Shown piece by piece: positions 8,468 to 19,889 of a DNA stretch of 64,000 nt. Source of the stretch: Pseudomonas sp. CHM02. GTDB lineage: Bacteria > Pseudomonadota > Gammaproteobacteria > Pseudomonadales > Pseudomonadaceae. Position 1 is the first letter of the stretch. Each line of letters begins with the position of its first letter. The notes under the pieces are model-generated. The model was not told where the DNA came from. It searched no databases and worked only from the letters and a program-made list of their open reading frames with translations. The translations under genes and the position numbers were made by a program. The DNA lies in NCBI RefSeq assembly GCF_000612585.1, contig NZ_JFCA01000009.1, positions 62,001-126,000 on the forward strand, in the 5' to 3' direction.

Positions 8468-8486
8468 CCGCTGAACTTGGCAGCGG
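8468..8486 (+). terminator. possible terminator hairpin after CAP gene
   Basis: CCGCTG/CAGCGG stem with a 7-nt loop, 60 bp after the CAP-domain gene stop. There is no T-run, so it is weak. Nothing else was recognised in the 153-bp gap before the histidine kinase. Confidence 0.25.
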
Positions 8487-8561
8487 TCATACCGGTCTGT
8501 TGATTGTTAACCTGACCCTTTCAGGCGCTCGACAGACGGTGGCAAACAAGGTGTTCTCCCG

Positions 8562-10742
8562 ATGATGAATTGGCTGCAAAGCAGCAGCGACATGGCCGAG
8601 CGGGTTCGCCAGCATGATTGGGCAAGTACGCCCCTGGGGCCGCTGGAGCAGTGGCCGGATGTGCTCAAGACCACCGTAGCGCTGTGCTTTGCCTCCAGCT
8701 TTCCCAAAGCCATCGTTTGGGGGCCTCACCTGATCACGCTGTATAACGATGCATTCATCCCGATCCTGGGTGACAAGCCTTATGCATTGGGCCGCCCGTT
8801 CAACGAGGTGTGGCACGAGGTCTGGGCAGACATCGGCCCGATCGCCCGTGCAGCGTTCGAAGGGCATGCCACCTACATCGAGAACTTCCCGCTGCTGATC
8901 GAGCGTGGCGCGGGCCTCGAACAAGCGTATTTCACCTTTTGCTACAGCCCCATCCGCGACCCGCAGGGCAAGGTCGTGGGGATGCTGGACACCGTCACCG
9001 AAACCACCGCCACCGTGTTCCTGAACCGCCGCCTGGCGGTGCTGGATGCGGTAGGCAGCGCCGTTGCGAATGCCACCGACGCCGAAACCATCATGTCCAC
9101 CACCACGCGCCTGCTGGCCGAGCACTTGCAGGTGTCCAATTGCGCCTATGCCGACATGGATGCCGACCAGGACGGCTTCACCATCCGCGGCAACTGGACG
9201 GCGCCCGGCTCGCCAAGCACCGTCGGCCACTACAGCCTCGCCGCCTTCGGAGAATTGGCGGTGCAGCGTCTGCGCAGCGGTAAACCGCTGGTGGTCCAGG
9301 ACAACCGCGCCGAGTTCCCATCCGAGGTCGCCGCCAATTATCAGGCCTTGGGGGCGCTGGCGACCGCGTGCTTCCCGCTGATCAAGGAGGGGCGCCTGAC
9401 GGCCCTGATGGCCGTGCATCACAAAACGGCGCGGGTCTGGTCGCCCTACGACCTGGCGCTGGTAGGCGAAGTCACGGAGCGCTCATGGGCGCATATCGAG
9501 CGGGTACGCGCCGACGCCGCCGTACGCGAAGGCCTGGCAGCCTTTACCCAGCTGAACGCTACCCTGGAACAACGGGTACAGGAGCGCACCATCGCCCTGA
9601 CCGAGGCCGAAGCCGCGCTGCGCCAGTCACAGAAGCTGGAAGCCATCGGCCAATTGACCGGCGGCGTGGCCCATGACTTCAACAACCTGTTGACCATCAT
9701 TCGTTCGTCGGTGGATTTCCTGCGTCAGCCCGGACTCTCCGAAGAACGACGCAAACGCTATATGGGCGCGGTGTCCGACACCGTGGAACGCGCCAGCAAG
9801 CTCACCAGCCAACTGCTCGCCTTCGCTCGCCGCCAACCGCTGAACCCGGAGGTCTTCGACGCGGCCCAACGGGTCGAGAATATCGGTGAGATGTTAGAGA
9901 GTGTCACCGGCGCACGCATCCATGTGCAGGTGCAATTGCCCGAGCGCCCCTGTCATGTAAGCGTGGACGCCAGCCAGTTCGAAACCGCCTTGATCAACAT
10001 CGCCTTGAACGCCCGGGATGCGATGAACGGCAAAGGCACCCTGACCTTGCACGTGGCCTCTGTGGACAGGATGCCGCGCATCCGTGGCGACGAGGAAGTC
10101 CACCAGCCGTTTGTGAGCATTTCCCTGTCCGACACCGGTAGCGGTATTTCCCCTGACACCGTCGAACGCATTTTCGAGCCATTCTTTACCACCAAGCCCG
10201 TAGGCAAAGGCACCGGGCTGGGGTTGTCCCAAGTCTTCGGATTTGCCAAGCAGTCCGGCGGTAACGTTGACGTGGTCAGCCATCCGGGACAAGGCACGGT
10301 ATTTACCCTGTACCTGCCCGAAGCGCCGCCGCAGGTGACGCAGCACCCACACGCTGCGCAAAGCCAGCCGCCGAGGGTGGATACGGCGCAACGCCATATC
10401 CTCATCGTGGAAGACAACCTCGAGGTGGGCCGCTTCGCCAACCAGATCCTCCAGGACCTGGGCTACCAGACCACCTGGGCGACCGATGCCGAACAGGCAC
10501 TCGCACTGGCCGGTGCGGACGCCCTGGCGTTCGATGGCATTTTCTCGGACGTGGTGATGCCCGGCATGACCGGCGTGGCCATGGCCCGGGAGCTGCGCCA
10601 ACGACGCCCGGACTTGCCCGTGGTACTCACCTCCGGCTACAGCGAAGAGCTGGCCGACAGTGGCTACGAAGGGTTCGAGTTCCTGGCCAAGCCTTACTCA
10701 GCCGATCAGGTTGCGCGAGCGTTGGCCAAGGCGATGCATTGA
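8562..10742 (+). CDS. hybrid sensor histidine kinase/response regulator (PAS-GAF-HisKA-HATPase-REC)
   Basis: A 726-residue cytoplasmic sensor kinase with no transmembrane segment. Order: a PAS-like domain (about 20-150, with FYNDAF-like LITLYNDAFIPILG), a GAF domain (about 165-315), a coiled coil with LEQRVQERTIALTEAEAALRQ, a HisKA dimerisation domain with GGVAHDFNNLL (phosphoacceptor H371), and a HATPase_c domain (ALNARDAM N-box, DTGSGIS, FEPFFTTKPVGKGTGLGLS). A C-terminal receiver follows with acceptor D663 in SDVVMPG and Lys in LAKPYS. Related hybrid kinases in soil bacteria act as stress or light sensors, but no chromophore cysteine context is clear here. A separate response regulator gene is not adjacent; a diguanylate cyclase lies convergent 3 bp away. 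Confidence 0.9.
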   Translation: MMNWLQSSSDMAERVRQHDWASTPLGPLEQWPDVLKTTVALCFASSFPKAIVWGPHLITLYNDAFIPILGDKPYALGRPFNEVWHEVWADIGPIARAAFEGHATYIENFPLLIERGAGLEQAYFTFCYSPIRDPQGKVVGMLDTVTETTATVFLNRRLAVLDAVGSAVANATDAETIMSTTTRLLAEHLQVSNCAYADMDADQDGFTIRGNWTAPGSPSTVGHYSLAAFGELAVQRLRSGKPLVVQDNRAEFPSEVAANYQALGALATACFPLIKEGRLTALMAVHHKTARVWSPYDLALVGEVTERSWAHIERVRADAAVREGLAAFTQLNATLEQRVQERTIALTEAEAALRQSQKLEAIGQLTGGVAHDFNNLLTIIRSSVDFLRQPGLSEERRKRYMGAVSDTVERASKLTSQLLAFARRQPLNPEVFDAAQRVENIGEMLESVTGARIHVQVQLPERPCHVSVDASQFETALINIALNARDAMNGKGTLTLHVASVDRMPRIRGDEEVHQPFVSISLSDTGSGISPDTVERIFEPFFTTKPVGKGTGLGLSQVFGFAKQSGGNVDVVSHPGQGTVFTLYLPEAPPQVTQHPHAAQSQPPRVDTAQRHILIVEDNLEVGRFANQILQDLGYQTTWATDAEQALALAGADALAFDGIFSDVVMPGMTGVAMARELRQRRPDLPVVLTSGYSEELADSGYEGFEFLAKPYSADQVARALAKAMH

Positions 10743-10745
10743 GCC

Positions 10746-11912
10746 CTACTCCGCCACCGCCACTTGGTTACGCCCCTGTGCCTTGGCGCGGTACAGCGCC
10801 TTGTCGGCGGTGTTCATCAGGCCGTGCAGGTCTTGATCGCGGGCATGGGTGGAGGCAACGCCCAGGCTGGCAGTCAAGCCATGTACCGGCTCGGAGGCCA
10901 GGCCCGAGATCGCCTTGATCAACTGCTCGGCGATCGCCCGTGCGGTGTCCAGCGAGGTATTGGGCAGCAACACCGCAAACTCCTCGCCGCCCAACCGCCC
11001 ATACACATCGGCCTGACGGAACGACGCGCTGATCACCCCGCCGATCTGGCGCAACACCTGGTCGCCGGCCTGGTGGCCGTAGGTGTCGTTGATTGCCTTG
11101 AAGTGATCCATGTCCATCATCAGCGCGCACAGCGGTTGCCGGTTGTGGCGGCATTGTTCGTACAGCACCTGGGCATGTTCGAAGAACGCACGGCGGTTCA
11201 TCAGGCCGGTGAGTTCATCGGTTTGTGCGGCGCGGGTGGAGATACTGTGGGCACGCTCCATTTGCCGGGTCAGGCGAAACGCCTTTTCCAGGGCATCGGA
11301 CAGCTTGCGCGTGGCGCTGACCACAAAGGTGGAAAACACCAGTACCGCAATGGCCACGCCGACTTGCATGGAAGACGGCTGGAACAGCAGCCACACCGTA
11401 CACGGCAGCAACACCAGGGCCATGGAGGCCAGGGTCATGTAGCGGTAAGCGGAGTAACACGACACGGCGCTGACCGACATGCCCACGGTGAACAACATGA
11501 CCAGTGCCTGGGACAGCCGGTCATCGGTGGGCATCACCGCGAGGGCGCCGGCGCCCCAGATCCCGGCCGAAAGCATCAGCGTGACCCAGTAGCGGCGCTC
11601 CCAGCGTTCGGGCGTGCGCTCGGCGTTGGGGCAGCGAAACCACTCCATGAACATCTTGATACGCAGCAACGACGACAGCGCCAGCACCACCAGCCAGACC
11701 AGAATGACCTGGTGGTCAAACCGCTCCCAGCATAGCCAGCAGAGCATCAGGGCAGCCATGTAACTGCCGAAAATCGCGGCAAATGATTGCCTGAACAGCT
11801 GGTGCAAACGGTCAGTGCGCACCTGCTCCTCTATAACGCAATCCTGGTCCTGCCCACGCCCAAGGCCATTCATGAAATCCGCCCGATTCGACTGCCACCA
11901 CAAAGGCGCCAT
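10746..11912 (-). CDS. membrane diguanylate cyclase (GGDEF)
   Basis: A protein of up to 388 residues that makes cyclic di-GMP from GTP at the inner membrane. The N-terminal half holds about six hydrophobic helices in the MASE-like range (roughly residues 45-215). The C-terminal half is a GGDEF domain: TDELTGLMNRRAFF, DHFKAINDTYGHQAGD, and the signature GGEEF. An RQAD inhibitory I-site lies five residues before GGEEF, so product feedback is expected. Two starts are possible, ATG at 11912 and ATG at 11873 (MNGLGRGQDQ); neither has a strong Shine-Dalgarno. It is convergent with the hybrid kinase gene. A role in biofilm or motility switching is inference. Confidence 0.88.
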   Translation of the reverse strand: MAPLWWQSNRADFMNGLGRGQDQDCVIEEQVRTDRLHQLFRQSFAAIFGSYMAALMLCWLCWERFDHQVILVWLVVLALSSLLRIKMFMEWFRCPNAERTPERWERRYWVTLMLSAGIWGAGALAVMPTDDRLSQALVMLFTVGMSVSAVSCYSAYRYMTLASMALVLLPCTVWLLFQPSSMQVGVAIAVLVFSTFVVSATRKLSDALEKAFRLTRQMERAHSISTRAAQTDELTGLMNRRAFFEHAQVLYEQCRHNRQPLCALMMDMDHFKAINDTYGHQAGDQVLRQIGGVISASFRQADVYGRLGGEEFAVLLPNTSLDTARAIAEQLIKAISGLASEPVHGLTASLGVASTHARDQDLHGLMNTADKALYRAKAQGRNQVAVAE

Positions 11913-11963
11913 TGTGGCACCCTGCCACCAACGCGGACAACAGAATCCAGCACGGTAGAGCCT

Positions 11964-14201
11964 TTAAAGCGGTTCCGGCCGCAGAATCAGCACCCCCAGG
12001 GGCGGCAGATTCAACGACAGTGACACCGCTTGCCCATGATTAGGCTCATCCTGGGTAAATACCTCGCCCCCATTACCGTAATTGGACCCTGCATACATAT
12101 CAGCGTCACTGTTGATCACTTCACTCCAACGCCCCCCAAAGGGTACGCCGACTTTGTAACCCTCACGCGGCACCGGCGTGAAGTTGGCCACCACCAGCAC
12201 CGGCTTGCCATCCTTGCTCCAGCGCAACCAAGCGTAGACGCTATTGATCGCATCGTCGCCGATCAGCCACTGGAAGCCCTGGGGCGCGTCGTCCTGCTCG
12301 TGCAGGGCCGGTTCTTCGCGGTACAGCCGGTTCAAGTCGCCCACCAGCTTTTGCACGCCTTTGTGCTCGGCGTACTGCAGCAGGTACCAGTCCAGTTGCT
12401 GGTCGTGGTTCCACTCGCGCCATTGGCCGAATTCACAGCCCATAAACAGCAGTTTCTTGCCGGGGTGCATCCACATGAACGCCAGGTAAGCGCGCAGGTT
12501 GGCAAACTTCTGCCAGCGGTCGCCAGGCATCTTGTCGATCAGCGAGTGCTTGCCGTGTACCACTTCGTCGTGGGAGATCGGCAAGATAAAGCGCTCGGAC
12601 CAGGCATACACCAGGCCGAAACTCAGCTCGTTATGGTGATGGGCGCGGTACACCGGGTCCTGCTGGATGTAATGCAGGGAATCGTGCATCCAGCCCATGT
12701 TCCATTTGTAGTTGAAACCCAAGCCGCCCTGTTGGGTGGGCTGGCTCACGCCTGGCCAGGCGGTGGATTCCTCGGCGATCACCAGCGCGCCGGGGGCTTC
12801 CAGGGCCACCACGTCGTTCAGGTGGCGCAGGAAATCGATCGCCTCCAGGTTCTCGCGGCCGCCATGGCGGTTGGGCACCCATTCGCCGGCCTTGCGCGAA
12901 TAGTCGCGGTAGAGCATGGACGCCACCGCATCTACACGCAGGCCGTCAATGTGGAAGTGCTTGAGCCAGTGCAACGCCGAGGCGAGCATGAAGCCATGCA
13001 CTTCGGTGCGGCCCAGGTTGTAGATCAGCGTGTCCCAATCCTGGTGGAAACCTTCCAGCGGGTTGGCATATTCGTACAGCGCAGTGCCGTCGAATTGCGC
13101 CAGGCCGTGGGTATCGGTAGGGAAATGCGCCGGTACCCAGTCGAGGATCACGCCGATGTCAGCCTGGTGCAGAGCATTGACGAAATAGGCAAAATCTTCC
13201 GGCGACCCGAACCGCGCCGTGGGCGCGAATTGTGACAACGCCTGGTAACCCCAGGAGCCGCCAAACGGATGCTCCATGATCGGCATCAATTCGATGTGGG
13301 TGAAGCCCAGTTGCTGCACATAGGGAATCAGACGCTCGGCCAATTCACGCCAGTTGTATTGGCGGGCCACTTCGCCCGCCTCGTCCAGCTCGCATTGCCA
13401 GGAACCCACGTGCAGCTCGTAGATCGACAGCGGCGCCGTGGCCTTTTGCTTGTCGACGCGCGATTGCATCCATTCGTGATCCTGCCAGTCCACCTGCAAC
13501 GGTTCGGCGACTTTGGAGGCCGTGTCCGGTGGCAGTTGAGTGGCCAGTGCCATCGGGTCGGCCTTGAGCGGCAGGATCCCATTGGCGCCAAGAATCTCGT
13601 ACTTGTAGGCCGCGCCCGGCTGCAGACGCGGGATAAAGATCTCCCATACGCCGGACGGATGGCGCAGGCGCATCGGGTGACGGCGACCGTCCCAGATATT
13701 GAAGTCGCCCACCACCGACACCCGCCGCGCATTCGGTGCCCACACGGCAAAGCGCACACCCTGCACGCCATCGACGCTGGTTAGCTGGGCCCCCAGGCAA
13801 CTGCTGAGGTCGCGGTGATTACCTTCGGCGAACAAGTACAGGTCCATTTCCCCCAGCAACAGTTGCTGGAAGCTGTAAGGGTCTTCGGTGATCTGCTCAC
13901 CGCCGGCCCACTGGACTTTCAGCAGGTATGGCTGGCGCGTGTTGAAGTGCCCGACAAACAAGCCCGGAACCTGGCTCGCGTCGAGGCTGCCGATCTGCTC
14001 GCCACTGTCGCGTGCCAGCACCTGGACGCTCAAGGCCTCGGGCAGGAAGGCACGGATAAACTGGCCGCCATGGTCGTCATCGTGTGGCCCGAGAATCGAG
14101 AACGGGTCGTGATGCTCGGCGCGTACCAGCGCTTCGACGTCCTTGGACGCCGGCAATGCAGTCAACTTCGGTTGCAGCGGTTCTTTATTTGTAAAGCTCA
14201 T
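11964..14201 (-). CDS. glgB: 1,4-alpha-glucan branching enzyme
   Basis: A 745-residue GH13 branching enzyme that introduces alpha-1,6 branches into alpha-1,4-glucan. An N-terminal CBM48-like region ([28 protein letters not shown]) precedes the catalytic barrel, where the nucleophile lies in [12 protein letters not shown], the acid/base in [11 protein letters not shown] and the third acid in [10 protein letters not shown]. The C-terminal beta domain ends at [11 protein letters not shown]. Its ATG overlaps the TGA of the treS fusion gene by 4 bp (ATGA), so it is translated from the same message. It is the last gene of the glgE-treS-glgB operon; the same order is known in other pseudomonads. Confidence 0.96.
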   Translation of the reverse strand: MSFTNKEPLQPKLTALPASKDVEALVRAEHHDPFSILGPHDDDHGGQFIRAFLPEALSVQVLARDSGEQIGSLDASQVPGLFVGHFNTRQPYLLKVQWAGGEQITEDPYSFQQLLLGEMDLYLFAEGNHRDLSSCLGAQLTSVDGVQGVRFAVWAPNARRVSVVGDFNIWDGRRHPMRLRHPSGVWEIFIPRLQPGAAYKYEILGANGILPLKADPMALATQLPPDTASKVAEPLQVDWQDHEWMQSRVDKQKATAPLSIYELHVGSWQCELDEAGEVARQYNWRELAERLIPYVQQLGFTHIELMPIMEHPFGGSWGYQALSQFAPTARFGSPEDFAYFVNALHQADIGVILDWVPAHFPTDTHGLAQFDGTALYEYANPLEGFHQDWDTLIYNLGRTEVHGFMLASALHWLKHFHIDGLRVDAVASMLYRDYSRKAGEWVPNRHGGRENLEAIDFLRHLNDVVALEAPGALVIAEESTAWPGVSQPTQQGGLGFNYKWNMGWMHDSLHYIQQDPVYRAHHHNELSFGLVYAWSERFILPISHDEVVHGKHSLIDKMPGDRWQKFANLRAYLAFMWMHPGKKLLFMGCEFGQWREWNHDQQLDWYLLQYAEHKGVQKLVGDLNRLYREEPALHEQDDAPQGFQWLIGDDAINSVYAWLRWSKDGKPVLVVANFTPVPREGYKVGVPFGGRWSEVINSDADMYAGSNYGNGGEVFTQDEPNHGQAVSLSLNLPPLGVLILRPEPL

Positions 14202-17200
14202 GACGTCTCCCCACCGCGTGCAGTTTTCGATATAGGTGCAAGCCCGCTCAACAGTCCGTGCAACCCTTGCAGGGGCACCGGCAACCAGGTCGGGCGGTTT
14301 TCCGCTTCGTAAGCCACTTCATACGCGGCCTTCTCCAGGCTGAACAACGTCAGCGCTGCGTCCTGGCCTTTGGCATCCTGCCAGTCATGCGCCAGTGTAG
14401 ACGTAGCCGCCTGATAAGCCTGGATAAAGGCTTGGCGTGCTTCTTTCAGGTAGCGGTCAGTCACGCGTTTACGCGCCAGGTCCGCCTCGGGCGAGTGATC
14501 CACCCCTTGTACATTCAAGGCCATGGCCGCCGCGTAATCGAAGGAGCGCAACACGCCGCTTACATCTTTATACGGGCTGTGCTTGCCGCGTCGTTCGTGC
14601 AGCGGCCGTGCTGGCTCACCTTCAAAATCGATCAGGTAGGCATCACCCTTCACCACCAGCACCTGGCCCAGGTGCAAATCACCGTGGACTCGAATGCGCA
14701 ACCCGCCTGCCGTGGCTTTCGCCAGGGCCTGTACATGGCTGGCGATCGCCTTTTTCTGCGCCAGCAAATCACTGACCAGCGCTTGATCCGCCGGGTTCAA
14801 CTGGCTTTGATGAAGTTTGAGCAAGTGCAGCGCGCGGTCCAGCTGCGCGCCGACATCCTTGGCCCAGGCCTGGGTGTCCTTGGCCGTGGTGGCTTCGGGC
14901 TTGAAGTCCTTGTGGGTGGTTTTCGCGCCGAGCACCAGGTGCATTTCACCCAGGCGTTGGCCGAGCAACCCGGCAAAGTCCGCCAGCTCACCCAAGGCGT
15001 TGTAGTGCTGTTCCTGCTCGGAGATGGCTTCGGCCAGTTCGTCGCGGATCGCACGTTCCAGGTTATTTTGGGTCCAGCCCCAAGCGTCGCCCTGGTTGCT
15101 CAAATAGCCTTGGGCAATCATCAACAGGTTGTCTTGGCCCTCGGCGTCGCGGCGAATCATCGAGCCCAGCAGCGGCGAGATATTCGGGTAGCCGGCTTCG
15201 GTCAGGTAGGCACTCATTTCCAGTTCCGGGTGCACGCCGGAGGCGACTTTGCGGATCAGCTTGAGCACCAGGCTCTCGCCCACCACCACCGAGCTGTTGG
15301 ATTGCTCGGCCGACAAGTAGCGCACCGGGGACTCATCCGTCAGTTGCAGTTTGGCCAGGTGTGGCGTCGCCGCAAAGCGCAGCTCGCCTTCGCTGGAATC
15401 AAGCACGGTGCCGGCCTGCAGACCGCGGATCACGGCGCGGATAAAGTGTTCGAGGCTGAACGCATCGGTCACCAGCCCTACCTGGCGCACTCGCCGCACA
15501 CGGGCCAAGGCCAGTTGCTGGGGCAAGGCACTGGTGAATTGGTCTTCGCCGAGGAAACCGAACGGCAGCTGATAACGACTGACCTGGCCACCGGCCGTCA
15601 CTTCAAGCTCGCTGAGCAGTACCGGGTGCTGCGGGTCGCCAAAGCGCACACCGTAGGCGATGCGCACGCTGTCGATGGCCGTGTCCTTGCCGGCGAACCA
15701 GCGGCGCTTGGGCAGCCAGGCCGGCAGTGCCGTCTGCTCCAGCGAGGCGCGGCAGGGTTCCTCCAGCAGTTCTTCCATGCGCTTTTTCAGTACCAGAGTG
15801 GTGAAGTCCGGCATGCTCTGGGCCGGCTCCACATGCCAGCTGGGCATCTGGTTTTCCGGCGCCAGCACGAACCAGTAGAAGCCGTAAGGCGCCAGGGTCA
15901 GCAGGAAATTCAGCTGGCCGATAGGCGGGAAGGCATTACCGCCCAGCATCTCCACCGGCACCATGCCGGCAAACGCCGACAGGTCCAGCTCGGCCGCCTG
16001 GGCGCTGCGCGACACATTGGCGACGCAGAGGATGATCTCGTTGCGCCCGTCTTCACCGGTGAATTCCCGGGTATATGCCAGGATGCGCCGGTTGCTCGGC
16101 GAAAGCATTTTCAGGCTGCCGCGACCAAACGCCTTGGATTGCTTGCGTACCGCCAGCATGCGCCGCGTCCAGTTCAGCAGCGAATGCGGGTCCTGGGCCT
16201 GGGTCTCGACGTTCACCGACTGGTAGCCGTATTGCGGGTCCATGATCGGCGGCAGCACCAGGCTGGCCGGGTCGGCGCGGGAGAAACCGCCGTTGCGGTC
16301 GATGGACCATTGCATCGGCGTACGCACGCCATCGCGGTCGCCCAGATAGATGTTGTCGCCCATGCCGATTTCATCGCCGTAATACAGGGTCGGCGTGCCA
16401 GGCATCGACAGCAACAGGCTGTTGAGCAGCTCGACACGGCGGCGGTCACGCTCCATCAACGGCGCCAGGCGCCGGCGGATGCCGAGGTTGATGCGCGCGC
16501 GCCGGTCGGCGGCGTAGTAGTTCCACAGGTAGTCGCGCTCTTTGTCGGTGACCATTTCCAGGGTCAGCTCATCGTGGTTGCGCAGGAAGATCGCCCATTG
16601 GCAATTGGCGGGAATCTCCGGGGTCTGGCGCAGGATGTCGGTGATCGGGAAGCGATCTTCCTGGGCCAGCGCCATGTACATGCGCGGCATCAGCGGAAAG
16701 TGGAAAGCCATATGGCATTCATCGCCATCGTCGCCCTTTTTGTCACCGAAATATAACTGGGTGTCTTCCGGCCACTGGTTGGCTTCGGCCAGCAGCATGC
16801 GGTCGGGGTAATGGGCGTCGATCTCGGCGCGGATCTGCTTGAGTACGTTGTGGGTCTCAGGCAGGTTTTCGTTGTTGGTGCCATCACGCTCGATCAGGTA
16901 CGGGATGGCGTCCAGGCGCAGGCCGTCGATGCCCATGTCCAGCCAGTAACGCATCACCGACAGCACGGCTTTCATTACCTGCGGGTTGTCGAAGTTGAGG
17001 TCGGGCTGGTGAGAGTAGAAACGGTGCCAGAAGTACTGGCCGGCGACCGGGTCCCAGGTCCAGTTGGACTTCTCGGTGTCGAGGAAGATGATGCGCGTGC
17101 CGTCGTATTTCTGGTCGTCGTCCGACCATACGTAGAAGTCCCGCGCCGCCGAGCCGGGTTTGGCCTTGCGCGCACGCTGGAACCACGGGTGCTGGTCGGA

Positions 17201-17545
17201 AGTGTGGTTGATCACCAGTTCGGTGATCACCCGCAGCCCGCGTTTGTGGGCCTCGGCGATGAAGCGCTTGGCGTCGGCCATGGTCCCATAGTCGCTGTGC
17301 ACACCACGGTATTCGGCAATGTCGTAGCCATCGTCGCGACGTGGCGAGGGGTAGAACGGCAGCAGCCAGATGGTGTTCACCCCCAGGTCGGCGATGTAGT
17401 CGAGCTTGGCGATCAGCCCGGGGAAGTCACCAATGCCGTCGTTGTTGGAGTCGAAATAGGATTTGACGTGGACCTGGTAGATCACCGCATCCTTGTACCA
17501 GAGCGGGTCTTTGATGAAGGTGGCAGCCTTGGGTTTCTTCGCCAT
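14198..17545 (-). CDS. treS: trehalose synthase/maltokinase fusion protein
   Basis: A 1115-residue fusion. Residues 1-560 are a GH13 trehalose synthase that interconverts trehalose and maltose ([16 protein letters not shown] nucleophile, [11 protein letters not shown] acid/base, [11 protein letters not shown]). Residues about 600-1090 are a maltokinase (Pep2/Mak) that phosphorylates maltose to maltose-1-phosphate, with the kinase-like [13 protein letters not shown] and [12 protein letters not shown] motifs. It therefore supplies the GlgE substrate. I start at [10 protein letters not shown], where CAGGAG precedes the ATG by 7 nt. The frame stays open upstream to 17767, but that stretch is REPIN sequence and not coding. 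glgB overlaps by 4 bp downstream. Confidence 0.95.
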   Translation of the reverse strand: MAKKPKAATFIKDPLWYKDAVIYQVHVKSYFDSNNDGIGDFPGLIAKLDYIADLGVNTIWLLPFYPSPRRDDGYDIAEYRGVHSDYGTMADAKRFIAEAHKRGLRVITELVINHTSDQHPWFQRARKAKPGSAARDFYVWSDDDQKYDGTRIIFLDTEKSNWTWDPVAGQYFWHRFYSHQPDLNFDNPQVMKAVLSVMRYWLDMGIDGLRLDAIPYLIERDGTNNENLPETHNVLKQIRAEIDAHYPDRMLLAEANQWPEDTQLYFGDKKGDDGDECHMAFHFPLMPRMYMALAQEDRFPITDILRQTPEIPANCQWAIFLRNHDELTLEMVTDKERDYLWNYYAADRRARINLGIRRRLAPLMERDRRRVELLNSLLLSMPGTPTLYYGDEIGMGDNIYLGDRDGVRTPMQWSIDRNGGFSRADPASLVLPPIMDPQYGYQSVNVETQAQDPHSLLNWTRRMLAVRKQSKAFGRGSLKMLSPSNRRILAYTREFTGEDGRNEIILCVANVSRSAQAAELDLSAFAGMVPVEMLGGNAFPPIGQLNFLLTLAPYGFYWFVLAPENQMPSWHVEPAQSMPDFTTLVLKKRMEELLEEPCRASLEQTALPAWLPKRRWFAGKDTAIDSVRIAYGVRFGDPQHPVLLSELEVTAGGQVSRYQLPFGFLGEDQFTSALPQQLALARVRRVRQVGLVTDAFSLEHFIRAVIRGLQAGTVLDSSEGELRFAATPHLAKLQLTDESPVRYLSAEQSNSSVVVGESLVLKLIRKVASGVHPELEMSAYLTEAGYPNISPLLGSMIRRDAEGQDNLLMIAQGYLSNQGDAWGWTQNNLERAIRDELAEAISEQEQHYNALGELADFAGLLGQRLGEMHLVLGAKTTHKDFKPEATTAKDTQAWAKDVGAQLDRALHLLKLHQSQLNPADQALVSDLLAQKKAIASHVQALAKATAGGLRIRVHGDLHLGQVLVVKGDAYLIDFEGEPARPLHERRGKHSPYKDVSGVLRSFDYAAAMALNVQGVDHSPEADLARKRVTDRYLKEARQAFIQAYQAATSTLAHDWQDAKGQDAALTLFSLEKAAYEVAYEAENRPTWLPVPLQGLHGLLSGLAPISKTARGGETS

Positions 17546-17593
17546 TGGAAACTCCTGAAATTCTGAAAAACCAATTGAAGGAACTCGGTCACC

Positions 17594-17681
17594 GTAGGAG
17601 CCGGCTTGCCGGCGATAGCGTTGAGTCAGGCACAGGTGGTGTGGCTGATGCACCGTCATCGCCGGCAAGCCGGCGCCTACA
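17594..17681. repeat. REPIN (paired inverted REPs) between glgE and treS
   Basis: GTAGGAGCCGGCTTGCCGGCGAT at the left faces ATCGCCGGCAAGCCGGCGCCTAC at the right, about 88 bp in all. It sits in the 151-bp gap of the glgE-treS-glgB operon, so it will be in the polycistronic message and could form a stable structure that shifts mRNA stability between glgE and the downstream genes. Confidence 0.9.
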
Positions 17682-17696
17682 GGGGGATGACCGGTT

Positions 17697-19685
17697 TCAG
17701 GATGTCGTGATGCGCCAGATCCCGAACGGCATCTGCGGATCGAGTCGCGTCCACTGGTGTTTGCCATACCAGGTCCAGCGATGGCCGTTCATCAAGTCTT
17801 CGCCCTGGGTCTGGGCGTCGTCCGGCAGGCCCAACTCCCACAGCGGCAACTCGAAATGGGCTTCCTGGGCGTTGAAAGGGTCAAGGTTCACGGCCACGAG
17901 GATGAAGTTGCTGCCATCCTCGCTGCGCTTGCCGAAATACAGGATGTTGTCGTTCCAGGCGTTGTAGAGCTTGAGCCCCAGGTGCGTCTGCAACGCCGGG
18001 TTCTGCCGGCGGATGCGGTTGAGCTGGGCGATCTCGGCAATGATATTGCCGGGAGCGGTGAAGTCCCGTGGTCGGATCTCGTACTTTTCCGAGTCCAGGT
18101 ATTCCTCTTTGCCCGGCACCGGGGCGGCTTCGCACAGTTCGAAGCCGGAGTACATGCCCCACAGGCCCGAGCCCATGGTCGCCAGCGCGGCACGGATCAA
18201 AAAGCCCGGGCGGCCGGACTCATGCAGGAAGCCGGGGTTGATGTCCGGTGTGTTGACGAAGAAATTCGGCCGGTAGCATTCGCGCCACGGCGATTCGTTC
18301 AATTGCGTCAGGTATTCGCTCAACTCGGCCTTGGTATTGCGCCAGGTGAAATAGGTGTAGCTCTGGGAATAGCCGACCTTGCCCAGCCGCGCCATCATCG
18401 CTGGCGTGGTGAACGCCTCGGCGAGGAAGATCACATCAGGGTACTTGGAGCGTACATCGCTGATCAGCCATTGCCAGAACGGCAGCGGCTTGGTGTGGGG
18501 GTTGTCGACGCGAAAGGTCTTCACGCCCTCTTCCACCCAGCCCACCACGATGTCGCGCAGCTCGGTCCACAGGCCCGGGATGGCGTCCGCGGCGTAGAAG
18601 TCGACGTTAACGATGTCCTGATACTTTTTCGGCGGGTTTTCCGCGTATTTGATCGTGCCGTCCGGGCGCCAGTTGAACCAGCCCGGATGCGCCTTGAGCC
18701 ATGGATGGTCCTGGGAACACTGGATGGCGAAGTCCAGGGCGATTTCCAGGCCATGCTCGGCGGCGGCCTGCACCAGGCGACGGAAGTCATCGCGGCTGCC
18801 CAGTTGCGGGTGAATGGCCTCATGGCCGCCCTCCTCGCTGCCAATCGCGTAAGGGCTGCCCGGATCGTCGGGACCAGCGGTCAGCGAGTTGTTCCGGCCT
18901 TTACGGTGACTGCGTCCGATCGGATGGATCGGCGGGAAGTACAGCACGTCGAAGCCCATGTCATGGATCATCGACAGCCGTGAGTGCACGTCGTTGAACG
19001 TGCCGTGCCGTGCAGGATCGTCGGTGATCGAGCGGGGAAACAGCTCGTACCAACTGGCGAACAACGCGGCTTCACGCTCCACATCAATGGGGTACACGGT
19101 ACTGATGCTCAAATACGCGCGGTGGTCGGCCTGAGTCATCAAGTGTGCACTGTCTTCGTGCAGGAACTGCGCGACCTGCTCGGTTTCCAGCAGGCCCGAG
19201 AGTTCGTGATGCAGCAGCATCAGGCGATCGCGCAGCTCATTGTCACTGCGCTCGGCGGCTTGCAGCACCAGGCTGCGGCCTTCCTGCAACTCCAGGCTCA
19301 CCGGCACGCCGGCCTCATGCTTCTTGCGCAGCTCATAGCAGAAGCTGGCGAAGGTATCGATCCAGGCTTCAATGCAGTATTCGTGCGGCCCTTGCTGGGT
19401 GACGGTAAACGCGCCCTCCCAACCGTTGTTGCCCACGTCGGTCATCACCACGCTGTGCCAGCTTTCATCCTGCAGCGGGCGCCAGCGAATCAGCACGGCA
19501 AGCTTGTCATGGCCGTCGGCGAAGACTTTGCTGGTGACGTTGACCCGTTGGCCGACCACGGCCTTGACGGCGAATTCGCCGCCGTCGATCACGGGGGTGG
19601 TGCTTTCGATAGCGATCCGGGGCAGCAACAGTGCCTGGGACAGCGGCAACAAGGATTGGTCTGGAACCAGTGTTTCAGCAGTCAT
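17697..19685 (-). CDS. glgE: alpha-1,4-glucan:maltose-1-phosphate maltosyltransferase
   Basis: A 662-residue GH13 enzyme of the GlgE family that extends alpha-1,4-glucan by two glucose units using maltose-1-phosphate. Catalytic blocks are KTFRVDNPHTKPLPFW (nucleophile Asp), IFLAEAFTTPAMM (general acid Glu) and FVNTPDINPGFL. The N-terminal domain carries the beta-sandwich typical of the family (IAIESTTPVIDGG.FAVK). I start at MTAETLVPDQ (19685), after AGGGGAAG; the frame extends to 19772 without support. It is the first gene of the operon with treS/maltokinase and glgB. In pseudomonads this pathway makes glucan from trehalose and is linked to desiccation or osmotic tolerance. Confidence 0.96.
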   Translation of the reverse strand: MTAETLVPDQSLLPLSQALLLPRIAIESTTPVIDGGEFAVKAVVGQRVNVTSKVFADGHDKLAVLIRWRPLQDESWHSVVMTDVGNNGWEGAFTVTQQGPHEYCIEAWIDTFASFCYELRKKHEAGVPVSLELQEGRSLVLQAAERSDNELRDRLMLLHHELSGLLETEQVAQFLHEDSAHLMTQADHRAYLSISTVYPIDVEREAALFASWYELFPRSITDDPARHGTFNDVHSRLSMIHDMGFDVLYFPPIHPIGRSHRKGRNNSLTAGPDDPGSPYAIGSEEGGHEAIHPQLGSRDDFRRLVQAAAEHGLEIALDFAIQCSQDHPWLKAHPGWFNWRPDGTIKYAENPPKKYQDIVNVDFYAADAIPGLWTELRDIVVGWVEEGVKTFRVDNPHTKPLPFWQWLISDVRSKYPDVIFLAEAFTTPAMMARLGKVGYSQSYTYFTWRNTKAELSEYLTQLNESPWRECYRPNFFVNTPDINPGFLHESGRPGFLIRAALATMGSGLWGMYSGFELCEAAPVPGKEEYLDSEKYEIRPRDFTAPGNIIAEIAQLNRIRRQNPALQTHLGLKLYNAWNDNILYFGKRSEDGSNFILVAVNLDPFNAQEAHFELPLWELGLPDDAQTQGEDLMNGHRWTWYGKHQWTRLDPQMPFGIWRITTS

Positions 19686-19889
19686 CGAGCATCTTCCCCT
19701 TACGCCCTGTGGACGCTCTTTGCTTGATCCGAATTCTGATGCGGCCGCGCTCTCCCTGAGCAGGGCAGTCATAGGTCCGAGCCTGCGCGGCGGTTAAAAG
19801 TTCAGGTGGATGTACCGCCATTGAGCGGGGAATCAATTCGCCCGGGCGACTGTCCACCGATAGAGCAAAGCACAAAGGAGGCCACACCC

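Noticed and set aside
17546..17767. Upstream extension of the trehalose synthase reading frame
   Set aside because: It reads through REPIN sequence and has no ribosome site; [10 protein letters not shown] with CAGGAG is the natural start.
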